In this document: in pieces, positions 1 to 7,669 of the stretch | Layout: every line of letters begins with the position of its first letter | How positions within the stretch are numbered: the stretch's first letter is position 1 | Assembly (NCBI GenBank): GCA_023230285.1 | Contig: JALNXP010000114.1 | Coordinates: forward strand, 1 to 7,761 | Length of the DNA: 7,761 nt | DNA from: Bacteroidales bacterium | GTDB lineage: Bacteria; Bacteroidota; Bacteroidia; Bacteroidales; BM520 | Direction: 5' to 3' | The notes under the pieces: model-generated | What the model was told of the DNA's origin: nothing | Databases searched by the model: none | What the model saw: the letters and a program-made list of their open reading frames with translations, nothing else | Position numbers and translations under genes: made by a program

Positions 1-3000
1 TGTTTAATCTTGCTTATTATCCTTCAGAAAGAGGTCCGTATAATTATAATGTAAATGAACTTAAAGCAGATGGCACTTTAGAAAATCCTGAAGATAAATG
101 GGGCGGCGTTATGAGACGTCTTGAAACTACCGATTTCGAGGCTAATAATATAGAATATATAGAATTTTGGCTCATGGACCCATTCCTCGACCCTGATGAT
201 GACGGTCCATTGGAACCTATTAATAAAACAGGTGGTCGTTTAGTGTTTAACCTCGGCGACATTTCCGAAGATATTTTGAAAGATGGACGTAAAAGCTATG
301 AACAAGGACTTCCGGTCTCTGATAATATTACCAAAGTTGATACTACTATCTGGGGTAGAGTACCAAGCCTTCAAGCTCTTGTGTCTTCTTTTGATAGCGA
401 CCCCGCTTCAAGACCATATCAGGATGTTGGATATGATGGTCTTAATAGTACGCGGGAAGGAAATAATGATGAGTATACCTTTTTCAAAGAATCTTATATA
501 GATAAAATTGTCGAAAAATTCGGGTCTTCTGTCAGCAACGCTGCTTATGCAAATGCCATATCAGACCCGTCAGCCGATGATTTTCATTATTTCAGAGGTA
601 CGGACTTTGATGGAGATGCCACATATTCAAGCATATTAATGAGGTATAAAAATTTTAATGGACCTGAAGGCAACTCCTGCGCACAAGAGCTGTCGCCGGA
701 GTCTTATGATATTTCTGCAACGAGTGTACCTAATATGGAGGATATAAATAACGATAATACTCTTAGTGAAAGCGAAAAATTTTATGAGTATATAGTGAAC
801 CTTACTCCTAATGGAATGGTGGAAGGCGAAAATTATATCACTGAAATATATACAGCTACAAACATATCTCTCGAAAATGGAACTCGCAGCTCAGTAAAAT
901 GGTATCAATTTAAAATTCCTATCAACCAGCCGGATAGAGTGCAGGGCAATATCAGTGACTATACTTCTATTCGTTTTATGCGTACTTATCTGACAGCTTT
1001 CGAAGAGCCGATAGTGCTTCGTTTTGGAACTTTTGAACTTGTAAAAGGAGATTGGAGACGTTATGAGTCCGATTTACTTGCTCCGGGCGAGTATATTCCT
1101 ACCAACTCTGCTAACAGAACAGCTTTTGATATATCAACAGTGAGCGTAGAAGAAAACAGCAGCTCAACCGCAAGAGTGCCGTATACAACACCGCCTGATG
1201 TTATAAGAGAACGTGATTATACTACAACTAATCAAGCTCAACAAGATGAGCAGTCCTTATGCCTTAAAGTTTCTGATTTATATGATGGTGATGCACGCGG
1301 TGCCTATAAAACATGCAGCTTCGACTTCAGAAACTACAATAACCTCGAAATGTATGTTCATGCTCATGCCAACACTGAAGATGCCAATGCACGCTATGCC
1401 AATGTTGCCGGTGCTGTTACTGTGTTCATAAGATTTGGCTCCGATTTTACAAATAATTATTACGAGTACGAAGTGCCGGTAATTATGACACCGTGGGGCG
1501 TAACTACTGCTTCAGACAATCTCATCTGGATGGATGATAATAAGATAAATATAGAGTTCGATAAATTAATACAAGTTAAAAATAATCGTAAACTCGCAAT
1601 GGATGAAGAAAATTCTACTGTCTCCATAACACTGCCTTATACCGAGTATGACGGGAAAAATAAAATATCTATTGTCGGTACTCCCAGCACCAGCACCGTA
1701 GAAGCTATTATGATAGGCGTTAGAAATCCTAAAAAAACATCTTCTTCGATTAATGATGACGGCTTGCCTATGTCTGTTACCGTATGGCTCGATGAACTTC
1801 GACTTACCAACTTCAACGAAAATTCGGGCTGGGCAGCAACCGCAAGTTTGTCGGGTAATCTTGCTGATTTTGGAAATTATTCCGTGTCGGGAACTTATTC
1901 AACGCCCGGATTCGGCAGCATCGAAACCAATGTCAATGAAAGATCGCAAGAAACAGTGTCTAATATTTATACTTCATTAAATCTTGAACTCGGCAAATTT
2001 TTACCTAATACCGGCATTAAAGTTCCTATGCACTTCGACTATTCTACCGAAGTGGCAACTCCTGAATATGACCCTCTTGACCCTGATGTGTATCTTAAAG
2101 ACCAATTCACTTTGATGAGCGGTGAAGAAAAAAAAGAATATAAAAAGAAAACTCAGGACATCACACAGAAAACAAATGTTAATTTCGTTAATGTCAGAAA
2201 AGAGCGTACAGGAAATAATACCAATAAACCTCATTTTTGGGATATAGAAAATTTTGATGTGTCTTATTCTTATTCAAAAACTCATGAAAGTGATATCGAT
2301 ATAGAGTATTATGACAAAATTATTCATACCGCAGGTTTGGGCTACACTTATGCGATGAATCCTAAGAATGTTAAGCCTTTTGCTAAAATTAAGTTTTTGA
2401 AATACAAGCCGCTGGCTCTGATTAGAGATTTTAACTTCTATTATCTGCCTAAAACTTTGACTTTCAGAACTACAACAGATAAAAATTATCTTGAAAGACT
2501 TATCAGAAATAAAACCGGTGACGACATAATTATAAATCCGACAGTTTCTAAACAATGGAATTGGAATAGAAATTATGTATTCAAGTACGACTTGGCATCA
2601 TCTTTAAAGTTTGATTATGCTGCCAATGCTTCTTCTTATATTGATGAACCTGCAGGCTTGATAACGGATAAAGCTGCCTATAAGCAATACGTGTGGAACT
2701 CCGTAAAAGATTTTGGCAGAATGAATACTTTTAACCAAACGGCGGGTATTAATTGGACTGTACCTATTAATAAAATACCTTTGTTGGGATGGATAAATAT
2801 GACGGCAAAATATGACGCTTCCCTCTATTGGAGAGCTTCAGCTTCATCTATACAGGAACAAATGGGTAATACTATCGAAAATTCAGGACATATTACACTG
2901 AATACTTCTTTTAAATTATCCTCTATCTACAGTAAGATACCTTATGTGAAAGATTTAGCCAAATCATCTAAGTCTAAGCCCAAAAAACCTGTGGTAACAA

Positions 3001-4475
3001 AAGGAGAACAGTCTGCCAATGATTCTACCATGAAAAAGAAATCTGATGTTAATATTCCAAAGTTATTAGTTGATGGTGCATTGAAAATTATTTTTGGTCT
3101 TAAAGATGTCAGTATATCGTATCAAAATACAGGAGGTACAATTTTACCGGGATTTTATCCTGAGCCGAATAACTTTGGATATAATTGGGGCGAAAAAGCT
3201 CCAACATGGGGATTTATCCTTGGCAGTCAAAAAGATATACGCCCAACGGCAGTCAGTAACGGCTGGCTTACAACCGATACTCTTAATAATAATCTGTTTA
3301 GCCAAACAAGTAATACAAATATCAATTATCGGGGTAATTATGAGCCGTTTAACGGTTTTAGAATAGAGATAACCGGTTCTTATCGTGAGTCTTCTACTAA
3401 CTCGGAAATATTTAAAGCCGATGGAGAAGGAAACTTTAATTCATATTCTCCTATTAATAGCGGCAGCTATCAAATTTCATATCTGTTGATACGGTCTGCG
3501 TTTGGTAATAAAGCTAAAGGAACAGGAGATGATGATGGAGCCGAGTCATCCGTCTTTTTTGAGACATTGAAAAATTACAGAACGACTACTGCTACTCGAC
3601 TTGCTAATCAAAATCCGAACTGGAATGGAGAAATGTATAAAGATACCACTTCGGGACAAATGTATCCGGTCGGCTATGGACCTTCTCAACAAGAAGTCGT
3701 AATGTCTGCATTTTTAGCGGCTTATTCAGGAATAGACCCTGCTAAAATATCTTTAACAGCATTTCCCCAAATACCGCTTCCAAACTGGAATATTCAATAT
3801 AGCGGCTTGTCTAAAATAGGTTTCCTTAAAGACGTTTTCAGAAGTATCACCTTACGTCATAAATATTCTTGTACATATAATGTTGGCAGTTATACAACTA
3901 ACCTGTATTATGAATCCCTTGACGGCTACCCGTCTGCTTATGACTATGCCAATAATTTTATCTCTGATAGAGAAGTTTCTACAGTTCAAATTAGTGAACA
4001 ATTCTCTCCTCTTATCGGATTAGATGTTATCATGCAAAATAGTTTTACGGCAAATGTACAAATTCGTAAGACCAGAACCATGACAATGAGCTTTACTAAT
4101 AATCAGTTGACAGATAATTCTTCCGATGAATATGTTTTTGGAGTAGGCTACCGTTTTAAAGATGTGAAATTTACGGTGCGTTCTGTCGGCGGCAGAGGAA
4201 AAAAGACAGATTTGAAGAGCGATATAAATTTGAAATTGGACTTTTCGATACGTAACAGCTTAACCGTTTTAAGAAGACTTGATGAAGATATTAATCAAAT
4301 TTCGGCAGGGCAGGATATTTATTCGATAAATGTATCAGCAGACTATATGGTCAGCAGAAATTTGACAATAGCTTTCTATTATGACCAGACAATCAACGAT
4401 CCTAAATTAAGTACATCTGTCTATAATTCAACACTTAGTGCGGGAATTAGCTTGCGTATGACCTTGTCGGAATAA
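1..4475 (+). CDS. sprA: SprA/Sov, T9SS outer-membrane translocon protein (5' end missing, C-terminal 1490 residues)
   Basis: SprA is the very large outer-membrane beta-barrel through which type IX secretion system substrates leave the periplasm; it is also needed for gliding in flavobacteria. The reading frame runs open from base 3 to the TAA at 4473-4475, so the gene starts upstream of the window and the ATG at 111 is internal (visible residue 37). Known full-length homologues are about 2400-2500 residues, so roughly 60% is present. I recognise the family from conserved blocks: NLAYYPSERGPYNY (visible residues 2-15), IEYIEFWLMDPF (50-61), and the RTYLTAFEEPIVLRFGTFEL segment from residue 327 to the GDWRRY near 354. 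The rest is a long run of alternating aromatic/polar stretches typical of barrel strands and loops, ending in a strand-like SAGISLRMTLSE. A Lys/Ser/Pro-rich loop sits near visible residues 987-1016. No frameshift or internal stop is seen. The adjacent downstream gene is gcvH. Family assignment is firm; strand topology is inference. Confidence 0.95.
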   Translation, partial: FNLAYYPSERGPYNYNVNELKADGTLENPEDKWGGVMRRLETTDFEANNIEYIEFWLMDPFLDPDDDGPLEPINKTGGRLVFNLGDISEDILKDGRKSYEQGLPVSDNITKVDTTIWGRVPSLQALVSSFDSDPASRPYQDVGYDGLNSTREGNNDEYTFFKESYIDKIVEKFGSSVSNAAYANAISDPSADDFHYFRGTDFDGDATYSSILMRYKNFNGPEGNSCAQELSPESYDISATSVPNMEDINNDNTLSESEKFYEYIVNLTPNGMVEGENYITEIYTATNISLENGTRSSVKWYQFKIPINQPDRVQGNISDYTSIRFMRTYLTAFEEPIVLRFGTFELVKGDWRRYESDLLAPGEYIPTNSANRTAFDISTVSVEENSSSTARVPYTTPPDVIRERDYTTTNQAQQDEQSLCLKVSDLYDGDARGAYKTCSFDFRNYNNLEMYVHAHANTEDANARYANVAGAVTVFIRFGSDFTNNYYEYEVPVIMTPWGVTTASDNLIWMDDNKINIEFDKLIQVKNNRKLAMDEENSTVSITLPYTEYDGKNKISIVGTPSTSTVEAIMIGVRNPKKTSSSINDDGLPMSVTVWLDELRLTNFNENSGWAATASLSGNLADFGNYSVSGTYSTPGFGSIETNVNERSQETVSNIYTSLNLELGKFLPNTGIKVPMHFDYSTEVATPEYDPLDPDVYLKDQFTLMSGEEKKEYKKKTQDITQKTNVNFVNVRKERTGNNTNKPHFWDIENFDVSYSYSKTHESDIDIEYYDKIIHTAGLGYTYAMNPKNVKPFAKIKFLKYKPLALIRDFNFYYLPKTLTFRTTTDKNYLERLIRNKTGDDIIINPTVSKQWNWNRNYVFKYDLASSLKFDYAANASSYIDEPAGLITDKAAYKQYVWNSVKDFGRMNTFNQTAGINWTVPINKIPLLGWINMTAKYDASLYWRASASSIQEQMGNTIENSGHITLNTSFKLSSIYSKIPYVKDLAKSSKSKPKKPVVTKGEQSANDSTMKKKSDVNIPKLLVDGALKIIFGLKDVSISYQNTGGTILPGFYPEPNNFGYNWGEKAPTWGFILGSQKDIRPTAVSNGWLTTDTLNNNLFSQTSNTNINYRGNYEPFNGFRIEITGSYRESSTNSEIFKADGEGNFNSYSPINSGSYQISYLLIRSAFGNKAKGTGDDDGAESSVFFETLKNYRTTTATRLANQNPNWNGEMYKDTTSGQMYPVGYGPSQQEVVMSAFLAAYSGIDPAKISLTAFPQIPLPNWNIQYSGLSKIGFLKDVFRSITLRHKYSCTYNVGSYTTNLYYESLDGYPSAYDYANNFISDREVSTVQISEQFSPLIGLDVIMQNSFTANVQIRKTRTMTMSFTNNQLTDNSSDEYVFGVGYRFKDVKFTVRSVGGRGKKTDLKSDINLKLDFSIRNSLTVLRRLDEDINQISAGQDIYSINVSADYMVSRNLTIAFYYDQTINDPKLSTSVYNSTLSAGISLRMTLSE

Positions 4476-4513
4476 TTTTTTATAAAAAACAGTCGTAAAC
4501 GAAAATTTAATGC

Positions 4514-4521
4514 TACTTTTG
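4514..4521 (+). promoter_or_regulatory. Bacteroidota-type -7 promoter element for gcvH
   Basis: TACTTTTG matches the Bacteroidota sigma-ABfr -7 consensus TAnnTTTG exactly and lies 23 bp before the gcvH ATG. This would give a very short A/T-rich leader of about 15-20 nt with no Shine-Dalgarno sequence, as is usual in this phylum. The expected upstream -33 TTG/TTTG is weak: only a TCG at 4493-4495 lies at suitable spacing. No convincing terminator separates sprA from gcvH, so read-through from sprA may add to expression from this site. Confidence 0.6.
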
Positions 4522-4544
4522 CAAAAATTAATTTTAACTTAATT

Positions 4545-4925
4545 ATGAATATACCTGAAGATTTAAAATTCACAAAAGACCATGAGTGGTTAAAAATCGA
4601 TGGCGATTTAGCTGTCGTAGGAATTACCGATTATGCGCAAAGTCAACTCGGTGATATCGCATTTGTTGAAGTCGAAACTGTAGGCGAAATCTTGGAAAAA
4701 GAAGAATCGCTTGGAACAATAGAAGCCGTTAAAACAGTTTCAGAAGTATTTATGCCGGTAGGTGGTGAAATATTGGAATTTAATGAACTTCTCCAAGATG
4801 ACCCTGCACTTATTAATACCGATCCTTACGGAGAAGGCTGGATTGTTAAAGTGAAAATTACTGATATTGAGGAAGTTGACGAGCTGCTGTCAGCTGAAGA
4901 TTATGAAAACTTATTAGATGAATAA
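4545..4925 (+). CDS. gcvH: Glycine cleavage system H protein (lipoyl carrier)
   Basis: GcvH is the small cytoplasmic carrier of the glycine cleavage complex. Its lipoyl arm takes the aminomethyl group made from glycine by the P protein, presents it to the T protein, and is reoxidised by the L protein. The 126-residue length is normal for the family. The N-terminus (PEDLKFTKDHEWLKI, residues 4-18) is the family signature. The lipoylation site lies in SLGTIEAVKTVSE, with Lys63 as the modified residue, followed by the usual P-x-G-G-E-I turn. The C-terminal DPYGEGWIVKVK block is also standard. The ATG at 4545 is chosen because the family begins there and no other in-frame ATG lies between it and the sprA stop. 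No gcvT, gcvP or lipoate ligase gene is in the window, so the partners are encoded elsewhere. From memory, gcvH next to sprA recurs in other Bacteroidota genomes. Confidence 0.97.
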   Translation: MNIPEDLKFTKDHEWLKIDGDLAVVGITDYAQSQLGDIAFVEVETVGEILEKEESLGTIEAVKTVSEVFMPVGGEILEFNELLQDDPALINTDPYGEGWIVKVKITDIEEVDELLSAEDYENLLDE

Positions 4926-4975
4926 AAAAAATTAAAAATATTCTTTTAAACCTTTTTATATAACGATTTTTTTTG

Positions 4976-4983
4976 TACCTTAG
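4976..4983 (+). promoter_or_regulatory. Possible -7 promoter element for the TonB-family gene
   Basis: TACCTTAG differs at one position from TAnnTTTG and lies 46 bp before the TonB-family ATG, within the 104-bp gap after gcvH. An A/T-rich leader of about 40 nt would follow, with no Shine-Dalgarno sequence. No clear -33 TTTG is visible at the right distance, and chance matches are common in such AT-rich DNA, so this is tentative. The rest of the gap is A- and T-runs; I see no strong terminator hairpin after gcvH. Confidence 0.35.
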
Positions 4984-5029
4984 CAAACCCAATTTTTTCG
5001 TTGTACTATTAATGTAAATATTTGATAAT

Positions 5030-5716
5030 ATGGATAAAAGAAAAACAAAAAAATCAGACCTTGAGGGCAAATCACTGATATTTGTCGAAATTGGTTTGGT
5101 TGTGACACTTGCAGTTATACTGCTTGCTTTTGAATGGAAAAAATATGATATTCAAAAGGTTGACATCACAACTCGTGATGCAGTTGAGGTAATGGAAGAA
5201 GTTGTTATCCAAACAAAACAAGACCAGAAAGCACCACCACCTAAACCTGTTGCCCCTTCAACAACATTACTTAATATAGTCGAAAATGATATCGAAATCG
5301 AAACGGAAATAGTTATTGATGTCGAATCTGACGAAAATCTCGAATTGGACGATTATGTTCCACCAGAGATTGAAGAAGAAGAAGTAGTGGAAGAGGAAAT
5401 ATTCCTCATAGTTGAAAATCAACCTGAATTTCCCGGCGGTGACGTTGGCAGATTGAAATATTTAAGAGACAATATTAAATATCCTCAATTAGCAAAAGAA
5501 ACAGGTATCCAAGGTTCCGTTTATATCACTTTCGTGGTAGAACCTGATGGAAGAGTTTCAAACGTTCAAGTTGTCCGTGGTATCGGCGGCGGCTGTGACG
5601 AAGAAGCTATTCGCGTGGTGAAAAACATGCCGAAATGGAAACCCGGCTCGCAAAGAGGACGTAACGTCAGGGTGCGTTTTAGTATGCCTATTAAGTTTAC
5701 TCTACAAGGAGCATAA
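5030..5716 (+). CDS. TonB-family energy transducer
   Basis: TonB proteins carry proton-motive energy, collected by ExbB/ExbD in the inner membrane, across the periplasm to outer-membrane TonB-dependent receptors. This 228-residue protein has the usual layout. A short basic cytoplasmic N-terminus (residues 1-13) precedes one membrane segment (about 17-35), which ends in the AFEWKKYD boundary often seen in Bacteroidota TonBs. A short proline segment (APPPKPVAP, 68-76) and a strongly acidic spacer (about 85-124) follow. The C-terminal TonB domain (about 130-226) has PEFPGG, NIKYPQLAKETGIQGSVYI, EPDGRV and MPKWKPGSQRG. An in-frame TAA at 5015-5017 makes the ATG at 5030 the first possible start. 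No exbB, exbD or receptor gene is adjacent, and Bacteroidota carry several TonB paralogues, so its receptor cannot be told and no specific symbol is given. A role in powering something linked to the T9SS is suggested only by nearness to sprA. Confidence 0.93.
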   Translation: MDKRKTKKSDLEGKSLIFVEIGLVVTLAVILLAFEWKKYDIQKVDITTRDAVEVMEEVVIQTKQDQKAPPPKPVAPSTTLLNIVENDIEIETEIVIDVESDENLELDDYVPPEIEEEEVVEEEIFLIVENQPEFPGGDVGRLKYLRDNIKYPQLAKETGIQGSVYITFVVEPDGRVSNVQVVRGIGGGCDEEAIRVVKNMPKWKPGSQRGRNVRVRFSMPIKFTLQGA

Positions 5717-5748
5717 AAAAAAAGCCTGCATTTGCAGGCTTTTTTTTT
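5717..5748. terminator. Bidirectional intrinsic terminator
   Basis: An A-run leads into AGCCTGC, a short ATTT loop, GCAGGCT and then nine T residues (5740-5748). The 7-bp stem is GC-rich against an AT-rich background. Because it has an A-run before and a T-run after, the same hairpin with a U-tail is produced on both strands. It begins right after the TonB-family stop codon and lies 59 bp past the stop of the convergent acyl-CoA ligase gene, so it can end both transcripts. Confidence 0.93.
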
Positions 5749-5754
5749 GCTTAC

Positions 5755-5807
5755 CGTTTAACGTTTAGAGTGATAAACATAAATTCTTCCGAACTCTGAA
5801 CTCTGAA
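5755..5807. repeat. Two short period-7 direct repeats between convergent genes
   Basis: CGTTTA occurs at 5755-5760 and again at 5762-5767, giving a period of 7 (CGTTTAA, CGTTTAG). A different 7-mer, GAACTCT, is repeated in tandem at 5791-5797 and 5798-5804, and a decayed third unit starts GAA at 5805 and runs into the ligase stop codon. Copy number is only two in each case. They may be remnants of heptanucleotide microsatellites; no function can be read from them. Confidence 0.5.
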
Positions 5808-7574
5808 TTAAGTAAACAGCTTGTCAATATCGCTTTTATACCGTTCTTGTACTACGTTGCGCTTAACTTTCAGTGTTGGTGTGAGGATGCCGTTTTGTAT
5901 CGTCCATTCATCAGCGATAAGTGCGAACTTTTTAATTTTCTCGGTATCGCTGAATAATGTGTTATATTTCTCTATCTCTTTAGCATAACGCCGTATTATG
6001 TATTTATTTTTTATCATCTCTGCCGGCGTTGTGTATTCGACATCATGCAGTGTACACCAGTTTTTGATGAAAGCAAAGTCGGGAACTATTAAAGCACCGA
6101 CAAACTTTTGATTTTCACCTACGACTATAATGCTGTCAATAAATCTCGACTCGCTGAATTTGGTTTCAATAAGTTCAGGGTTGACATATTTTCCTAATGA
6201 TGTTTTGAAGATATTTTTGATTCTGCCTGTCAGCATCAACTGACCTCTGTCGGTAAATTTCCCCATGTCGCCGGTATGGAACCAGCCATCTTTGTCGATA
6301 ACCTGCTGTGTCATGGCTTCATCTTTGTAATAGCCCAACATCACATTGTGTCCGCGACAAACCACTTCGCCTGCATCAGTAATTTTGACCTCTACACCCG
6401 GGAGCGGGAAGCCTACGGTACCGACTTCTCTGCCGTATTTTTCTCTACTGCTGACTGCAATTACAGGCGATGTTTCTGTAAGTCCGTAGCCCTCAAAAAC
6501 CGGCATGCCTATAGCAGAGAAAAACGATGCCAAATGAGCTTGTATACTCGCTGCTCCGGAAACCACTATATCGAAATTGCCGCCAATGTTTTTACGTAAT
6601 GTGCTGTAAACTAACTTATCTGCTATGTTGTGCTTAATAGAGTAGCACCATGAGCGATCTTCCTCCTCTATCTTGTATTTCTTAGCAACATTTACCGCCC
6701 AGAAAAATATCCAGCGATTTGCGCCCTTCAGCTTCTTGCCGGAATTTAAAATCTTGTCATAAATCTTCTCTAACATCCTTGGCACTGTAGACATCATAGT
6801 CGGATTTATCTCCTTCAAATTATCGGCAATAGTTCCCAAATTCTTAGCATAATATACCGACATTCCTAAATATTGATATAAAAATACCAACATTCTTTCA
6901 TAAGCATGACTTAACGGCAGAAAGCTGAATGCAATGTTGGATTTAGGATCCGGTGTCTGTTTTAAGTTGTCAATTTGATTTAAAATGTTGCTGTGAGACA
7001 GCATCACGCCTTTTGGCTGTCCTGTTGTTCCTGATGTATAAATTATGGTTGCACAGTCTGTTGTCTTGACAACTGCCTTGCACTTTTCTAAAATTTCAGG
7101 TACTCTGTTTTCTTTTCCTAAATCAAAAAGTTGTTCAAGATAAGGAAATTTATCTCTGTTGATAAAAGTATAAACATATTGCAGATTCGGAGTGTCCGGC
7201 ATTATGTTTATAATTTTATTCATAACTTCGGTGCCTTCAATTACTGCTAACTTGGCTTCGCAGTGATTTAATATATAAAGATAATCTTTTTCGGTGATGG
7301 TAGGATAGATAGGAACTGTGATTGCGCCTATTTGCATAATACCCATGTCGAGCATGTTCCATTCAGGTTTGTTAGAGCCGATTATCGCAACTTTGTCGCC
7401 CGCCTTGATTCCTAATTTTATCAAAGCGTAACTTACATCATTTGTTTTTTCTATATATTCTTGAATACTATATTTTACCCATACGTCATTTGGCTTTCCT
7501 GCCAAAGCTACTTTCTGATTCGGAAATTTTTCTAAATAACGACTGAGAATGTCGAACAACCTTGTCTCTTTCAT
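5808..7574 (-). CDS. Long-chain fatty acid-CoA ligase (AMP-forming)
   Basis: This enzyme activates fatty acids in two steps (ATP plus acid to acyl-AMP and pyrophosphate, then transfer to coenzyme A), feeding lipid synthesis or degradation. All core motifs of the ANL adenylating superfamily are present in the 588 residues: the P-loop YTSGTTGQPKG (179-189), FLPLSHAYER (218-227), VSGAAS (338-343), EGYGLTETSP (361-370), WFHTGDMG with the ribose-binding Asp436, and the hinge-region GRIKNIFKTSLGKYV (450-464). The C-terminal catalytic lysine is Lys569 or Lys571 in TPTLKVKR. The motif set resembles long FAA1-type ligases more than E. coli FadD, so no symbol is given. The start is firm: an in-frame TAA lies three codons upstream (7581-7583). 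No signal peptide or membrane helix is obvious. It is convergent with the TonB-family gene and appears monocistronic within the window. Fatty acid chain-length preference cannot be read from the sequence. Confidence 0.95.
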   Translation of the reverse strand: MKETRLFDILSRYLEKFPNQKVALAGKPNDVWVKYSIQEYIEKTNDVSYALIKLGIKAGDKVAIIGSNKPEWNMLDMGIMQIGAITVPIYPTITEKDYLYILNHCEAKLAVIEGTEVMNKIINIMPDTPNLQYVYTFINRDKFPYLEQLFDLGKENRVPEILEKCKAVVKTTDCATIIYTSGTTGQPKGVMLSHSNILNQIDNLKQTPDPKSNIAFSFLPLSHAYERMLVFLYQYLGMSVYYAKNLGTIADNLKEINPTMMSTVPRMLEKIYDKILNSGKKLKGANRWIFFWAVNVAKKYKIEEEDRSWCYSIKHNIADKLVYSTLRKNIGGNFDIVVSGAASIQAHLASFFSAIGMPVFEGYGLTETSPVIAVSSREKYGREVGTVGFPLPGVEVKITDAGEVVCRGHNVMLGYYKDEAMTQQVIDKDGWFHTGDMGKFTDRGQLMLTGRIKNIFKTSLGKYVNPELIETKFSESRFIDSIIVVGENQKFVGALIVPDFAFIKNWCTLHDVEYTTPAEMIKNKYIIRRYAKEIEKYNTLFSDTEKIKKFALIADEWTIQNGILTPTLKVKRNVVQERYKSDIDKLFT

Positions 7575-7619
7575 GAAATGTTATTTTTTTATTTAAATAA
7601 ACTAATTGATATAATTCTG

Positions 7620-7627
7620 CAAAGGAA
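7620..7627 (-). promoter_or_regulatory. Probable -7 promoter element for the acyl-CoA ligase gene
   Basis: Read on the minus strand the sequence is TTCCTTTG, one mismatch from TAnnTTTG, about 45 bp before the ligase ATG. A TTTG lies upstream on the same strand (7647 to 7644), but the 16-nt gap between the two is shorter than the usual spacing, so the -33 assignment is weak. A second near-match on the minus strand, TACCTTTA (7660 to 7653), is an alternative. The A/T-rich leader has no Shine-Dalgarno sequence. Confidence 0.4.
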
Positions 7628-7669
7628 AAGAATTTATTTAATACAAAAAAATTAAAGGTAAAGTTTTTT

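Noticed and set aside
2001..2555. Minus-strand open frames of 77 and 93 codons inside sprA
   Set aside because: They lie opposite a continuous, clearly conserved SprA frame, have no recognisable domains, and have compositions expected of antisense shadows.
3094..3366. Plus-strand 90-codon frame overlapping sprA in another frame
   Set aside because: No recognisable family, fully within the sprA coding sequence; a chance open frame.
4476..4489. TTTTTT-AT-AAAAAA palindrome after sprA as a terminator
   Set aside because: Pure A/T stem with a 2-nt spacer and no following T-run; too weak to call an intrinsic terminator.
4932..4949. TTAAAA/TTTTAA inverted repeat after gcvH as a terminator
   Set aside because: A 6-bp A/T-only stem is expected by chance in this composition and lacks a GC core.
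4858..5070. Minus-strand 70-codon frame spanning the gcvH-TonB gap
   Set aside because: It overlaps the conserved end of gcvH and the start of the TonB gene, is Ile/Lys/Phe-rich as expected from A/T runs, and has no recognisable features.
6276..6599. Plus-strand 107-codon frame inside the acyl-CoA ligase gene
   Set aside because: Lies opposite the most conserved ligase motifs, so it is an antisense shadow.
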